The notes below the pieces were generated by a model. It saw nothing but the letters and a program-made list of their open reading frames with translations, was not told the origin of the DNA and did no database searches. A DNA stretch of 64,000 nucleotides from Acinetobacter boissieri (lineage in GTDB: Bacteria > Pseudomonadota > Gammaproteobacteria > Pseudomonadales > Moraxellaceae), in the NCBI RefSeq assembly GCF_900096955.1, contig NZ_FMYL01000001.1:248001-312000 (forward strand). Direction: 5' to 3'. The translations under genes were made by a program, and so were the position numbers. Below are positions 55,281 to 63,617 of the stretch, in pieces (positions within the stretch are counted from its first letter, which is position 1; every line of letters starts with the position of its first letter).

Positions 55281-56396
55281 TTATTTCGGTAGAGAACCTT
55301 CTACACCTTTCACGTAATAATTCATTTTGCTCAGAGTCGCATCTGATAAAACAGTTCCTTTCGCTGTCACCAATGCACCATCTTGTTTATAAATTGGACC
55401 AGCAAATGGATGTACAGTCCCTTTTAGAAGTTCGCCTTGTACTGCTAACGCTTTTGCTTTCATTGGTGCAGTCACTGCAGGGCCAAAGTTTTCAAGACCT
55501 ACAGCACCTTGTTTTACCCCATACCAAATTGCACTTGGTTTCCACGTTTTATTGGCAACTTGCTCAAGTGCAGGCGTATATACTTTTTCCCAATGTAATA
55601 CAGAAGCTGCTAAATGTGCATTCGGCCCAAATTTGGTCATGTCTGAATCCCAACCAAAGGCATATACACCCTTTTGTGCCGCAGCCTGCACGACAGCAGG
55701 TGAGTCAGTATTTTGCATTAAAATATCTGCTTTTTGTGAAATTAGCGCCAATGCTGCATCACGTTCTTTACCTGGGTTAAACCACGAATTGACCCAAACG
55801 ACTTTAGTGGTGATTTTAGGGTTAACACTTTGTGCCCCTAAAGTATAAGCATTAATATTACGTACCACTTCAGGAATTGGGAAAGAGCCAACCACGCCCA
55901 AGACATTACTTTGTGTTTTTTGACCAGCAATCACACCTAATAAATACGCACCTTCATAAGTACGCAAGTCATAAACACCTACATTTTTAGCTTCTTTATA
56001 GCCAGTTGCATGCATGAAGGTGACGTTAGGAAATTGCTTTGCAACTTTTTCAACTTGGTTCATATAACCAAATGACGTTGCAAAAATAATTTTATTGCCT
56101 TGTTGCGCCAAATTGCGAATCACACGTTCTGCATCTGCAGTTTCTGATACATTTTCAATATAAGATGTTTTAAATTTACCTGCTAACGCTTTCTCGGCTT
56201 TAATACGGCCTTGGTCATGCGCATAGCTCCAACCATGGTCACTTGTTGGGCCAATATAAACAAAAGCTGCTTTATCTTCTGCATGTGCTTGAGCGAGTAA
56301 ACCGCCACAAATAGATAAACTTGCCAATAGTTGAATTGTTATTTTTTTAAGACTAAAACTACGCTTAGAAAGATGAGATTTAACCGTATCTTGCAT
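55281..56396 (-). CDS. BMP-family substrate-binding protein (purine/nucleoside)
   Basis: Periplasmic binding protein of 371 residues. Signal peptide with QLLASLSICGGLLAQAHA, then AAFVYIGPTSDHGWSYAHDQGR, the canonical BMP/PnrA start, and FATSFGYMN, HATGYKEAKNVGVYDLRTYEGAYLLG, VWVNSWFNPGKERDAALALI and the QNTDSPAVVQAA block (all short quotes). Signal peptidase I site rather than a lipobox. Ligand inferred as purine or nucleoside. Has its own sigma-54-type promoter. Confidence 0.9.
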   Translation of the reverse strand: MQDTVKSHLSKRSFSLKKITIQLLASLSICGGLLAQAHAEDKAAFVYIGPTSDHGWSYAHDQGRIKAEKALAGKFKTSYIENVSETADAERVIRNLAQQGNKIIFATSFGYMNQVEKVAKQFPNVTFMHATGYKEAKNVGVYDLRTYEGAYLLGVIAGQKTQSNVLGVVGSFPIPEVVRNINAYTLGAQSVNPKITTKVVWVNSWFNPGKERDAALALISQKADILMQNTDSPAVVQAAAQKGVYAFGWDSDMTKFGPNAHLAASVLHWEKVYTPALEQVANKTWKPSAIWYGVKQGAVGLENFGPAVTAPMKAKALAVQGELLKGTVHPFAGPIYKQDGALVTAKGTVLSDATLSKMNYYVKGVEGSLPK

Positions 56397-56718
56397 TACT
56401 TTACTCTCCTATTAAATATGATATTTAAACTTCAGCAAATATGTATGAAGGTTTAAACCTGTGTACCACACGATCTCTATAGAATTAAAAGCAAGTCTTA
56501 TTCCAAGTTTTGAAAAAAACGTAAAAAACTTTAGTTTTTAAAAAAATATGGGCATACAAATTCTCATTTTTGTAAGACAGATCAAGTCATTTGTCACAAT
56601 CGGTTCTCTCAACAGGCACATCAATTCATCTCATAGAAAATATGAAACAAAACCATCAATATGGGCATGTTTAAATTGAATAAATGTACCCATGACTTAC
56701 CCCATTATTTACTTAAAA
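56397..56718 (-). other. Leader/promoter region of ABC transporter operon
   Basis: 322 bp between the hpxO stop and the BMP start, minus-strand transcription on both sides. No gene. It contains the sigma-54-type element at 56490-56505 and otherwise AT-rich DNA; a riboswitch-like fold was looked for by eye and not found. Confidence 0.5.
56490..56505 (-). promoter_or_regulatory. Sigma-54-type promoter of BMP ABC operon
   Basis: On the minus strand TGGAATAAGACTTGCT matches TGGCAYRN4TTGCW except one base, with GG and GC 10 bp apart. Transcription would start near 56479, giving an 83-nt leader. Confidence 0.65.
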
Positions 56719-57876
56719 TTAATCTAAAACATTACCAACAATATTGTTAATAATACCTTGCATAATGTGTTGCCCTTTCTCTTTTTTTAATGAGTCATAC
56801 CAAGCTTGGGTAACAGCATCATCTTTCATGTGCGTCACATCACAACGTTTTCGAGCACGTAAAACCATTTCTTTAGTGCGCTCATTACGTTTGTCCTGAT
56901 AACGCTGTAAAGCATCTTCTATGCCCAATGTATTGACCTGTAAAGAGCGTGCCAAATACACAGCATCTTCCATAGCCTGACACCCTCCCTGCCCAATATC
57001 TGGCGTGGTACTATGAGCTGCGTCCCCTAAAATGACGACGGAACCTTTGTAGAATTTTAAAAATGGCTCAATATCATGAATTTCAACACGATTCGTGGTT
57101 TGCTCATCCATTTGATCAATCAAATATTGTACTTGTGGGCACCATCCTTCAAAATACCCTTTTAAATCAGACTTATAGGTGTTGCGATTGTTTTCCAAAC
57201 CCACAGATAATGGAACATCAAAGAAAAAGTAAAAGCGATTATCTGCAACAGGCATGACAGAAACACGTTTGCCTTCACCCACAAAAGTGGTCCATTGCTC
57301 AAGGGGTGCCACATTGTTTGATGCCTTAACCAAACCATTCCAATTCACATAGCCTGCGTAACGGCGACTGACTTGCTCGCCCAATACATAAGTACGTGTA
57401 ATAGAATGTGTTCCGTCTGCACCAATAAGTAAAGGAGTACTTATCTCTGTGCCATCTGCAAACTTAACCTGTACGCTGTCATCTTGCTGTATGAGCTGTG
57501 TCATGCGTTTACCCAAATGAATATCTTCACGACCAAATTCATCCATGAGCATATTTTGAAGTTCTGCACGAGAAACAGGATATGGCTTTTGGCCTACCTC
57601 TTTGACCAAAGGTGCTAAACTAAAGGCTGTCATCGTGTCGCCTGAATGACCATCAATATAAGCAAGATCATTCATTTGCCCGCCTAGGCGTTTAATTTGC
57701 TCAGTCAGACCTAAATAGTTCATGCACTTTACGCCATTTGACCACAGTGAAATTGCTGCCCCTACAGGCAAAATTTTCTCAGTCTGTTCATAAATTGCGA
57801 CCTCATGTCCGAACTTTTTTAGTGCAATACCCGCGGTCAATCCTGCCATACCCGCACCAATAATGACTATTTTCAT
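56719..57876 (-). CDS. hpxO: FAD-dependent urate hydroxylase
   Basis: Flavoprotein monooxygenase oxidising urate to 5-hydroxyisourate. 385 residues, the size of Klebsiella HpxO. Motifs: [21 protein letters not shown] (FAD), [14 protein letters not shown], and [26 protein letters not shown] (split quotes [15 protein letters not shown]). The VSRAELQ region and [12 protein letters not shown] also match HpxO. Starts at ATG 57876, divergent from alc with 163 bp between. First urate step of the cluster; xanthine dehydrogenase is not in this window. Confidence 0.92.
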   Translation of the reverse strand: MKIVIIGAGMAGLTAGIALKKFGHEVAIYEQTEKILPVGAAISLWSNGVKCMNYLGLTEQIKRLGGQMNDLAYIDGHSGDTMTAFSLAPLVKEVGQKPYPVSRAELQNMLMDEFGREDIHLGKRMTQLIQQDDSVQVKFADGTEISTPLLIGADGTHSITRTYVLGEQVSRRYAGYVNWNGLVKASNNVAPLEQWTTFVGEGKRVSVMPVADNRFYFFFDVPLSVGLENNRNTYKSDLKGYFEGWCPQVQYLIDQMDEQTTNRVEIHDIEPFLKFYKGSVVILGDAAHSTTPDIGQGGCQAMEDAVYLARSLQVNTLGIEDALQRYQDKRNERTKEMVLRARKRCDVTHMKDDAVTQAWYDSLKKEKGQHIMQGIINNIVGNVLD

Positions 57877-57915
57877 CTTGATCTCTACTTATTCTTAAAT
57901 TATCTGTTTTTATCT

Positions 57916-57931
57916 AGCCAAAAATGTGCCA
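57916..57931 (-). promoter_or_regulatory. Sigma-54-type promoter of hpxO
   Basis: On the minus strand TGGCACATTTTTGGCT has the perfect -24 block TGGCACA and GG/GC spacing of 10; the -12 block reads TGGC for TTGC. Start expected near 57905, leader about 29 nt. Confidence 0.6.
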
Positions 57932-57982
57932 TTTCTCGAATATTCGCTGCAATTTACACCCATTTTGTGCAAAATTAAAATT

Positions 57983-57998
57983 TGGCGTGACATTTGCT
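57983..57998 (+). promoter_or_regulatory. Sigma-54-type promoter of alc-allA
   Basis: TGGCGTGACATTTGCT matches TGGCAYRN4TTGCW except one base; GG and GC 10 bp apart. Start near 58010, 30 nt before the alc ATG. Lies 52 bp from the opposing hpxO element, so one upstream activator site could serve both. Confidence 0.65.
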
Positions 57999-58039
57999 TT
58001 TACTGAAAAAACCCTATAAATAATGAAGGAATCTATTAT

Positions 58040-59047
58040 ATGGCAACACTTCTTGCACCCATATTTGAACAGCCAGATGATCTAAAAATGCTCACAAATT
58101 TGGCAGATCTACGTATTGGCGCAGAAATTATTGACTGTTCTGATCAATTTTTTGCAGAAGCAAAACGTATGCTGGCCTTTGATGCCCCAATTTTTATAGA
58201 AGATGAATTTGATGATAATGGTAAATGGATGGACGGTTGGGAAACTCGCCGTAAACGCCATGCGGGCTATGACTGGTGTATTATCAAATTAGGCGTTGCA
58301 GGTCGTATTCAAGCTGTCGATATAGATACCACATTTTTTACAGGCAACTATCCTGCCTCTGCTTCACTTGAAGGGTGTTATGCACCTACGGGAGATTTAG
58401 CAGATGCCGTATGGCTGCCTGTATTAGGTAATAGTATTTTAGGACCAAGCCAACACCATGTGTTTTATACCCATACTCAAGCACAGGTCTTTACCCATAT
58501 TCGTTTAAATATTTTTCCAGATGGTGGCGTTGCGCGCTTACGTATCTATGGGCAAGTTGAGCCAAACCAACACAGTAATGAAACCATAGACTTACTTGCA
58601 CTTGAACATGGTGGACGTGTGATTGCATATAGCGATGCGCACTTTGGCCACCCTCGTAATCTTGTTAATCCTGGCCGTGGTGTTAACATGGGCGATGGTT
58701 GGGAAACCAAACGTCGCCGTGCACCTGGTTTTGACTGGTGTATTTTAGCATTGGGACAAGCAGGAAAAATTGAAAAAATTGATATTGATACTGCACATTT
58801 TAAAGGCAATTATCCTGCACAAGTCTCTATTCAAGCCACCTATATTGAAGATGCGACCGATCCACAATTGATTCCGCAAAGCATGTTTTGGCCATTTTTA
58901 TTAGATGCACAAAACATGCAAATGGATCATGTTCACAGCTACATTGAGGAAATATTAGCCACAGGTGCAATATCACATATTCGTGTAAATATGATTCCAG
59001 ATGGTGGCATTAGCCGTATTCGTCTGTGGGGTAAAGCCAAAGCCTAA
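58040..59047 (+). CDS. alc: Allantoicase
   Basis: Hydrolyses allantoate to ureidoglycolate and urea. 335 residues made of two similar halves of jelly-roll fold: DGWETRRKRHAGYDWCIIKLG with DTTFFTGNYP in the first, and DGWETKRRRAPGFDWCILALG with DTAHFKGNYP in the second (segments abbreviated). Duplicate halves are normal for allantoicases. RBS AAGGAATC. Forms an operon with allA. Confidence 0.94.
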   Translation: MATLLAPIFEQPDDLKMLTNLADLRIGAEIIDCSDQFFAEAKRMLAFDAPIFIEDEFDDNGKWMDGWETRRKRHAGYDWCIIKLGVAGRIQAVDIDTTFFTGNYPASASLEGCYAPTGDLADAVWLPVLGNSILGPSQHHVFYTHTQAQVFTHIRLNIFPDGGVARLRIYGQVEPNQHSNETIDLLALEHGGRVIAYSDAHFGHPRNLVNPGRGVNMGDGWETKRRRAPGFDWCILALGQAGKIEKIDIDTAHFKGNYPAQVSIQATYIEDATDPQLIPQSMFWPFLLDAQNMQMDHVHSYIEEILATGAISHIRVNMIPDGGISRIRLWGKAKA

Positions 59048-59059
59048 TAAGGAGCATGT

Positions 59060-59557
59060 ATGCACATTGTTCATATTGAACCACTCACCATTGCGGGCTT
59101 CGCCCCTTTCGGTGACGTGATTAGCTGTGAAGGGCATGATTTTTTTCATATTAATGATGCTCATACTGAGCGCTACAATGCCATTGTAACAACACAAAAG
59201 CATGGTCAGGCAGACATTGGGATTAGTATTTTTCGTAATATTAAAACTACAAATGTGCCGTTTAACATTAAAATGTTAGAGAAACATCCACAGGGCTCAC
59301 AGGCATTTATTCCTATGTCTGGGCAAGCATTTTTAATTGTGGTTGCCCCTGCACTGAATGATGACTGCCCTGATCTCTCTCAAATTCGAGCCTTTGTGTC
59401 TAACGGTAAACAAGGCATAAATTATAGCGTCAATACATGGCATCACCCCTTGCTGACTTTAGAAAGCCCAAGTGATTTTGCAGTGATTGACCGCATTGGT
59501 ACAGGTCACAATTGTGATGTCTTTGAGTTTGATTTGGCAGTACACATTGCTGAATAA
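59060..59557 (+). CDS. allA: Ureidoglycolate lyase
   Basis: Splits ureidoglycolate to glyoxylate and urea. 165 residues with IAGFAPFGDVISCEG, RYNAIV, EKHPQGSQAFIPMSGQAFL and YSVNTWHHPLLTLE, typical of the AllA cupin. AAGGAGCATGT precedes the ATG, 12 bp after alc. End of the urate pathway; the urea would need urease elsewhere. Confidence 0.92.
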   Translation: MHIVHIEPLTIAGFAPFGDVISCEGHDFFHINDAHTERYNAIVTTQKHGQADIGISIFRNIKTTNVPFNIKMLEKHPQGSQAFIPMSGQAFLIVVAPALNDDCPDLSQIRAFVSNGKQGINYSVNTWHHPLLTLESPSDFAVIDRIGTGHNCDVFEFDLAVHIAE

Positions 59558-59564
59558 AGCATCA

Positions 59565-59595
59565 TATGTAGCAGTCATCTTCATGATTGCTACAT
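59565..59595 (+). terminator. Terminator of alc-allA
   Basis: ATGTAGCA-g-TCAT pairs with ATGA-t-TGCTACAT around a short loop, 8 bp after the allA stop. Confidence 0.75.
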
Positions 59596-59685
59596 TTCAC
59601 ACCAACATCACTAAATTTCTTTACATGCAAGACCTATAAATTTCGCTATATTTTGCCAACATCTTGGTCAAATATCGAAGTTTCT

Positions 59686-59925
59686 ATGAAAAAACGCTAC
59701 TCTATAAGCACTTTAGTGATGTGTGGTTTAATTCTTTCAGCCTGCAGTCACTCACCTACAAAAAAAACATTACAGATGGCTAATCCAGCAAGCCAATACT
59801 GTATTGAACAAGGCGGCAAACTACACCCACTTAAAGACGCATTTGGCAATCAAACCAATAATTGCAAATTGCCTAAAGGCCTAGAAAAAGATGAGTGGGA
59901 CTTATACAGAGAAACCCACCCTTAA
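59686..59925 (+). CDS. DUF333 lipoprotein
   Basis: An 79-residue lipoprotein from the ATG at 59686; the open frame extends upstream to 59587 but the signal peptide begins here. Lipobox LILSACSHS, then the DUF333 pattern NPASQYCIEQGGKLHPLKDAFGN (shortened), NNCKLPKG and EKDEWDLYR. These small lipoproteins were once called putative hemolysins; function unknown. Convergent with parE. Confidence 0.85.
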   Translation: MKKRYSISTLVMCGLILSACSHSPTKKTLQMANPASQYCIEQGGKLHPLKDAFGNQTNNCKLPKGLEKDEWDLYRETHP

Positions 59926-59939
59926 TCAAATACTGCACA

Positions 59940-59970
59940 GATTGTAAGTGCAGTAACAGCACTTACAATC
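59940..59970. terminator. Hairpin between DUF333 and parE
   Basis: GATTGTAAGTGC and GCACTTACAATC form a perfect 12-bp stem around 7 nt, between convergent genes. Confidence 0.7.
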
Positions 59971-59980
59971 ATCTAATATA

Positions 59981-61861
59981 TTATAAGGTTACATCTGCTA
60001 AATTGCCTTTTTGCTCTAACCATTGTTTACGGTCAGCTGAGCGTTTTTTAGCCAAGAGTTTATCTAGTAAACTGGCTGTGAACTGTGCATCATCTAAATC
60101 TAGCTGAACCAGACGGCGTGTGTCTGGGTCCATAGTGGTTTCACGCAGTTGCCCTGCATTCATTTCACCTAGGCCTTTAAAACGGGTAATTTGTGGTGAT
60201 TTACTTTTGGCTTTTTTCAAGGTCGCTTCAAGCTCTGCATCATCTAAAGCATAGTAAACATCTTTGCCATCATCTATACGATACAACGGTGGCATCGCCA
60301 CAAATAAATGCCCCTCATCGACCAAAGCACGGAAGTGGCGTACAAATAACGCACACAACAAAGTCGCAATGTGTAGACCATCTGAGTCGGCATCGGCCAA
60401 AATACAAATTCGGCCATAGCGTAGTTCAGATAAATCATCACTGCCAGGATCTACACCTATCGCAATGGCAATATCATGTACTTCTTGAGATGCAAGCACT
60501 TCGTCTGATGCCACTTCCCATGTATTTAAAATTTTTCCACGTATTGGCATAATCGCTTGGAAGTTTTTATCTCGTGCCTGCTTAGCACTGCCTCCTGCCG
60601 AATCACCTTCAACAATAAAGAGTTCACTTTCTTCGCGTGTAAGCCCTGAACAATCGGCCAACTTACCTGGCAGTGCAGGGCCAGAAGTAATTTTTTTACG
60701 CTCAACTTTTTTAGCGGCCTTTAATCTGCGACCTGCTTTGGCAATCACGGCTTCAGCAAGTTGTAACGCTAAGTCTGAGTGTTGGTTTAACCATAAAGTA
60801 AATGCATCTTTGGCCATATTGAGCACAACACTTGATGCTTCACGGCTAGATAAACGCTCTTTGGTTTGACCTGAAAATTGTGGCTCTTGAAATTTAAGTG
60901 ACAAGATATAATTTACACCGTCCCACACATCTTCAGCAGAAAGTTTAAGTTGGCGTGGCAGTAAATTACGCAACTCACAAAACTCACGTAATGCTTCGGT
61001 AATGCCTGAACGCAAGCCATTTACGTGGGTACCACCTTGTGCTGTGGGTATCAGGTTGACATAGCTTTCTTGCGTTTGCTCACCACCTTCTAAATTCCAA
61101 CTTAAAGCAAACTCACAACTGGCACGCTCTGCCTGACCTTGTGCCACAAATGCAGGGTTTGGCAATATGTCTCGGTCTTGCAATTCATCCATTAAATAAT
61201 CAACTAAACCATTTTCAAACTGCCACTGTATGGTTTCGTTGTTGATCTGATCGATGTAATTAATTTCCAAACCCGCCGAAAGTACGGCTTTGGCTTTTAA
61301 GTTATGTTTTAATGCTTTTAAAGCAAATTTTGGGCTGTCAAAATACTTGGCTTCTGGCCAAAAATGTACTGTTGTTCCTGTATTTTTTTTTGCAACTTTA
61401 CCTTCTAAAACAGCCAATGGTTCAACGGGTACGCCTTGCTCAAATGCCATACTGTACAGGTTACCCTGACGTTGTACCTCTACTTCTACACGCGTAGACA
61501 ATGCATTCACAACTGAAATACCAACCCCATGCAAGCCCCCTGAAAACTCATAGTTATCGGTGCTAAATTTTCCGCCTGCATGCAATTTAGTTAAAATAAT
61601 TTCAATACCACTTTGGCCATATTCGGGGTGTATGTCTACAGGCATACCACGCCCATTGTCTTGTACAGACAGTGAACCGTCTTTATATACAGTCACTGTA
61701 ATTTTATTGGCATGGCCTGCAAGTGCTTCGTCTACTGCATTATCAATCACTTCTTGTGCCAAATGGTTTGGTCTAGTCGTGTCTGTATACATGCCAGGAC
61801 GGCGGCGAACAGGGTCTAAACCAGAGAGTACTTCAAGCGATTGAGCCGTATATTGTGACAC
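59981..61861 (-). CDS. parE: DNA topoisomerase IV subunit B
   Basis: ATPase subunit of topoisomerase IV. 626 residues (E. coli 630). GHKL ATP site: EVIDNAVDEALAGHA, QDNGRGMPVDIHPEYG and GGLHGVGISVVNALS; TOPRIM: FIVEGDSAGGSAKQARD and CILADADSDGLHIATLL; C-terminal TRRLVQLDLDDA. Starts at GTG 61861 with AAGGAAAA upstream, 3 bp after the YqiA-type gene, so the two are one transcript. Confidence 0.96.
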   Translation of the reverse strand: MSQYTAQSLEVLSGLDPVRRRPGMYTDTTRPNHLAQEVIDNAVDEALAGHANKITVTVYKDGSLSVQDNGRGMPVDIHPEYGQSGIEIILTKLHAGGKFSTDNYEFSGGLHGVGISVVNALSTRVEVEVQRQGNLYSMAFEQGVPVEPLAVLEGKVAKKNTGTTVHFWPEAKYFDSPKFALKALKHNLKAKAVLSAGLEINYIDQINNETIQWQFENGLVDYLMDELQDRDILPNPAFVAQGQAERASCEFALSWNLEGGEQTQESYVNLIPTAQGGTHVNGLRSGITEALREFCELRNLLPRQLKLSAEDVWDGVNYILSLKFQEPQFSGQTKERLSSREASSVVLNMAKDAFTLWLNQHSDLALQLAEAVIAKAGRRLKAAKKVERKKITSGPALPGKLADCSGLTREESELFIVEGDSAGGSAKQARDKNFQAIMPIRGKILNTWEVASDEVLASQEVHDIAIAIGVDPGSDDLSELRYGRICILADADSDGLHIATLLCALFVRHFRALVDEGHLFVAMPPLYRIDDGKDVYYALDDAELEATLKKAKSKSPQITRFKGLGEMNAGQLRETTMDPDTRRLVQLDLDDAQFTASLLDKLLAKKRSADRKQWLEQKGNLADVTL

Positions 61862-61864
61862 GTT

Positions 61865-62476
61865 TTATATTTTCCTTGCTGTAAAACACTGTAGTAGAAA
61901 CATCATTATGATTGGAATTTTGTCTGCGAAATTGTTCATCACGTGATTACCATCATGCATGGTCATCATCATACACTGTGATGGACTCTGCATATAATAA
62001 CGCTGTGCCTGTTGATAATCCAAGACTTCATCGCCTTGTTGTAACAATAGCAGTTTTTCACTGCGTTTTAGCACAATGCTTGTAAACATCTGTGCTAAAT
62101 CATCTAAGTCTAGTTGTTGTAATGCCCATGATGAAGTGATGCTATAGGGCAAATTTGACATGCCTATCTGCTCTGCAAACACCAATGCAGGGTCAACTAC
62201 AGGGTTAATCAACACTGATTTCAATCCATATAAACACGCAATGTAATTGGCATAAAAACCACCTAGACTACTCCCTACACAGAAAAACCGATGATTTGGG
62301 AACTGTGCCATATAAGAGTGTATATGTTCAATCACTTGACATGGTGGTCGGTTTAAGTCGGGTAAATACACCTTAACATCAGGAAAATATTGCGCACAAT
62401 ATTGGCGAAGCAACAACCCTTTTACCGAATGTGCTTGGCTTTGAAAACCATGAAAGTAGATGATTTTATGTTTCAT
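61865..62476 (-). CDS. yqiA: YqiA-family esterase
   Basis: About 203 residues from the ATG at 62476 (AAGGAAAGTAC before it; TTG at 62491 in frame). Alpha/beta hydrolase: KIIYFHGFQSQAHSVKG start, nucleophile GSSLGGFYANYIA, Asp in QQGDEVLDYQQA and His in HDGNHVMNNF. Partner of parE as in E. coli, where yqiA-parE are linked; E. coli YqiA is an esterase (193 residues). Confidence 0.88.
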   Translation of the reverse strand: MKHKIIYFHGFQSQAHSVKGLLLRQYCAQYFPDVKVYLPDLNRPPCQVIEHIHSYMAQFPNHRFFCVGSSLGGFYANYIACLYGLKSVLINPVVDPALVFAEQIGMSNLPYSITSSWALQQLDLDDLAQMFTSIVLKRSEKLLLLQQGDEVLDYQQAQRYYMQSPSQCMMMTMHDGNHVMNNFADKIPIIMMFLLQCFTARKI

Positions 62477-62550
62477 GTACTTTCCTTGCAACCTAGTGTG
62501 CTAGATTTTGAGTGAGTTCTATACGTTCATCTAAGTGTTCCACTACATTT

Positions 62551-63606
62551 TTAATGACTACTTTTTGCATGGCCTTGATGAGTGTTTCCATATATATATG
62601 GGTAGTCTGGGGTGTGGTCTGCTTTAATGGGGAGTAATATACTCAACTCATCTGCATCACTCGCATAAAAATTTCTAGAATAATCAAATTGACCAGCATT
62701 AGATGATTTATGAATTGCCGTTGTTATAAATATCACTGCAAATTTTGGTAGATTTTGAGTATGCACCACTGCCACGTGATCATCTGCCCCGTACTCATAA
62801 TTACGATATTTAGCAGAACCAAACATATCAATTGTAATTGTATTAGAGTTAAACACTTGTACGTCATTACTTACCAGTGCGGAAATGCCCATATTAGCTT
62901 CTCCCGCAGTTACAAAAGGTAAGTTACCACAAATACGATCAGCAGATTTTAAACGTCTTCCACGTTGAGATCTACCATACAATTGCTGTAAATTAAACTC
63001 CCCCCACTTTATATCTTCCAATTCATCTAAGGCTTTTTGCTCCGTTTGCGTCAACTGATAGTCTTTTAAGCCTGTTGTACAAAGGTAAGCGTTGAGCGTA
63101 GCGAAACGCTCTGCGTTGAGCGTAGCGATAAATTTCTCCATAAATTCATAAGAAATTTGATTATTGATGGTCGGGAGTTGGATTTTTATCCCATTATTTT
63201 TTAATTTTGAACTAGAAAGTTGATTACCATAAGAATAAACATCTTTGAATTTTTTATTTAAAGTCGTAGATAGGAATAAACCAGTCGCATGAGTAAGCTC
63301 CCTATCTTTTAACTTCAATGTATGTACTTTCATTTCCACACTTGCACGGTAAGGGTGATAAAAAGAAATTCCAAAAAAGTTTACACTCAAAAAATTTTTT
63401 AAGTACTTTGCATTTTCGATATGCTCGTTTAAGTAACCTATAATTCCATTATTGGTTACCTGAACAGATATTCTAGGTATCTCTCCTTTTTTCGCTTGTT
63501 GATTATCAATTAAACTACCAGTACCTACATCAAACAACTCACCAATTTCAAACTCTTGCCACTCAATGCCTGCATCTTTTTCCAACTGTTCAAGTTGTTG
63601 TTGCAT
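62551..63606 (-). CDS. Type I-like restriction specificity subunit, C-terminus frameshifted
   Basis: A DNA-recognition (S) subunit of about 351 residues with two target-recognition domains: one from WQEFEIGELFDVGTGSLID (about residue 15), the other from WGEFNLQQLYGRSQRGRRL (about 200). Between them is a central spacer with an 8-residue tandem repeat. After HTPDYPY the frame runs YIYGNTHQGH and stops; in the next frame the expected end METLIKAMQKVVIK continues to a TAG at 62493. The shift sits in an (AT)5 tract. Follows the M subunit after 11 bp. A switched or broken C-terminal conserved region is likely. Confidence 0.8.
   Translation of the reverse strand: MQQQLEQLEKDAGIEWQEFEIGELFDVGTGSLIDNQQAKKGEIPRISVQVTNNGIIGYLNEHIENAKYLKNFLSVNFFGISFYHPYRASVEMKVHTLKLKDRELTHATGLFLSTTLNKKFKDVYSYGNQLSSSKLKNNGIKIQLPTINNQISYEFMEKFIATLNAERFATLNAYLCTTGLKDYQLTQTEQKALDELEDIKWGEFNLQQLYGRSQRGRRLKSADRICGNLPFVTAGEANMGISALVSNDVQVFNSNTITIDMFGSAKYRNYEYGADDHVAVVHTQNLPKFAVIFITTAIHKSSNAGQFDYSRNFYASDADELSILLPIKADHTPDYPYIYGNTHQGHAKSSH
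62590..62599. repeat. (AT)5 slippage tract in specificity gene
   Basis: Five AT units inside CC(AT)5GG. With three or six units the frame would continue into the conserved C-terminus (PDYPYMETL...); with five it does not. Confidence 0.7.
63089..63128 (-). repeat. 24-bp tandem repeat in central spacer of specificity gene
   Basis: GCGTTGAGCGTAGCGA occurs at 63089-63104 and 63113-63128, a 24-bp (8-codon) period. It encodes ATLNAERF followed by ATLNAYLC between the two recognition domains, like the TAEL repeats of EcoR124-type subunits. Confidence 0.75.
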
Positions 63607-63617
63607 TGAGTGGCGAT

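Noticed and set aside
60193-60552. Plus-strand open frame inside parE
   Set aside because: Composition (His/Gln-rich) and position show it is a mirror of conserved parE sequence.
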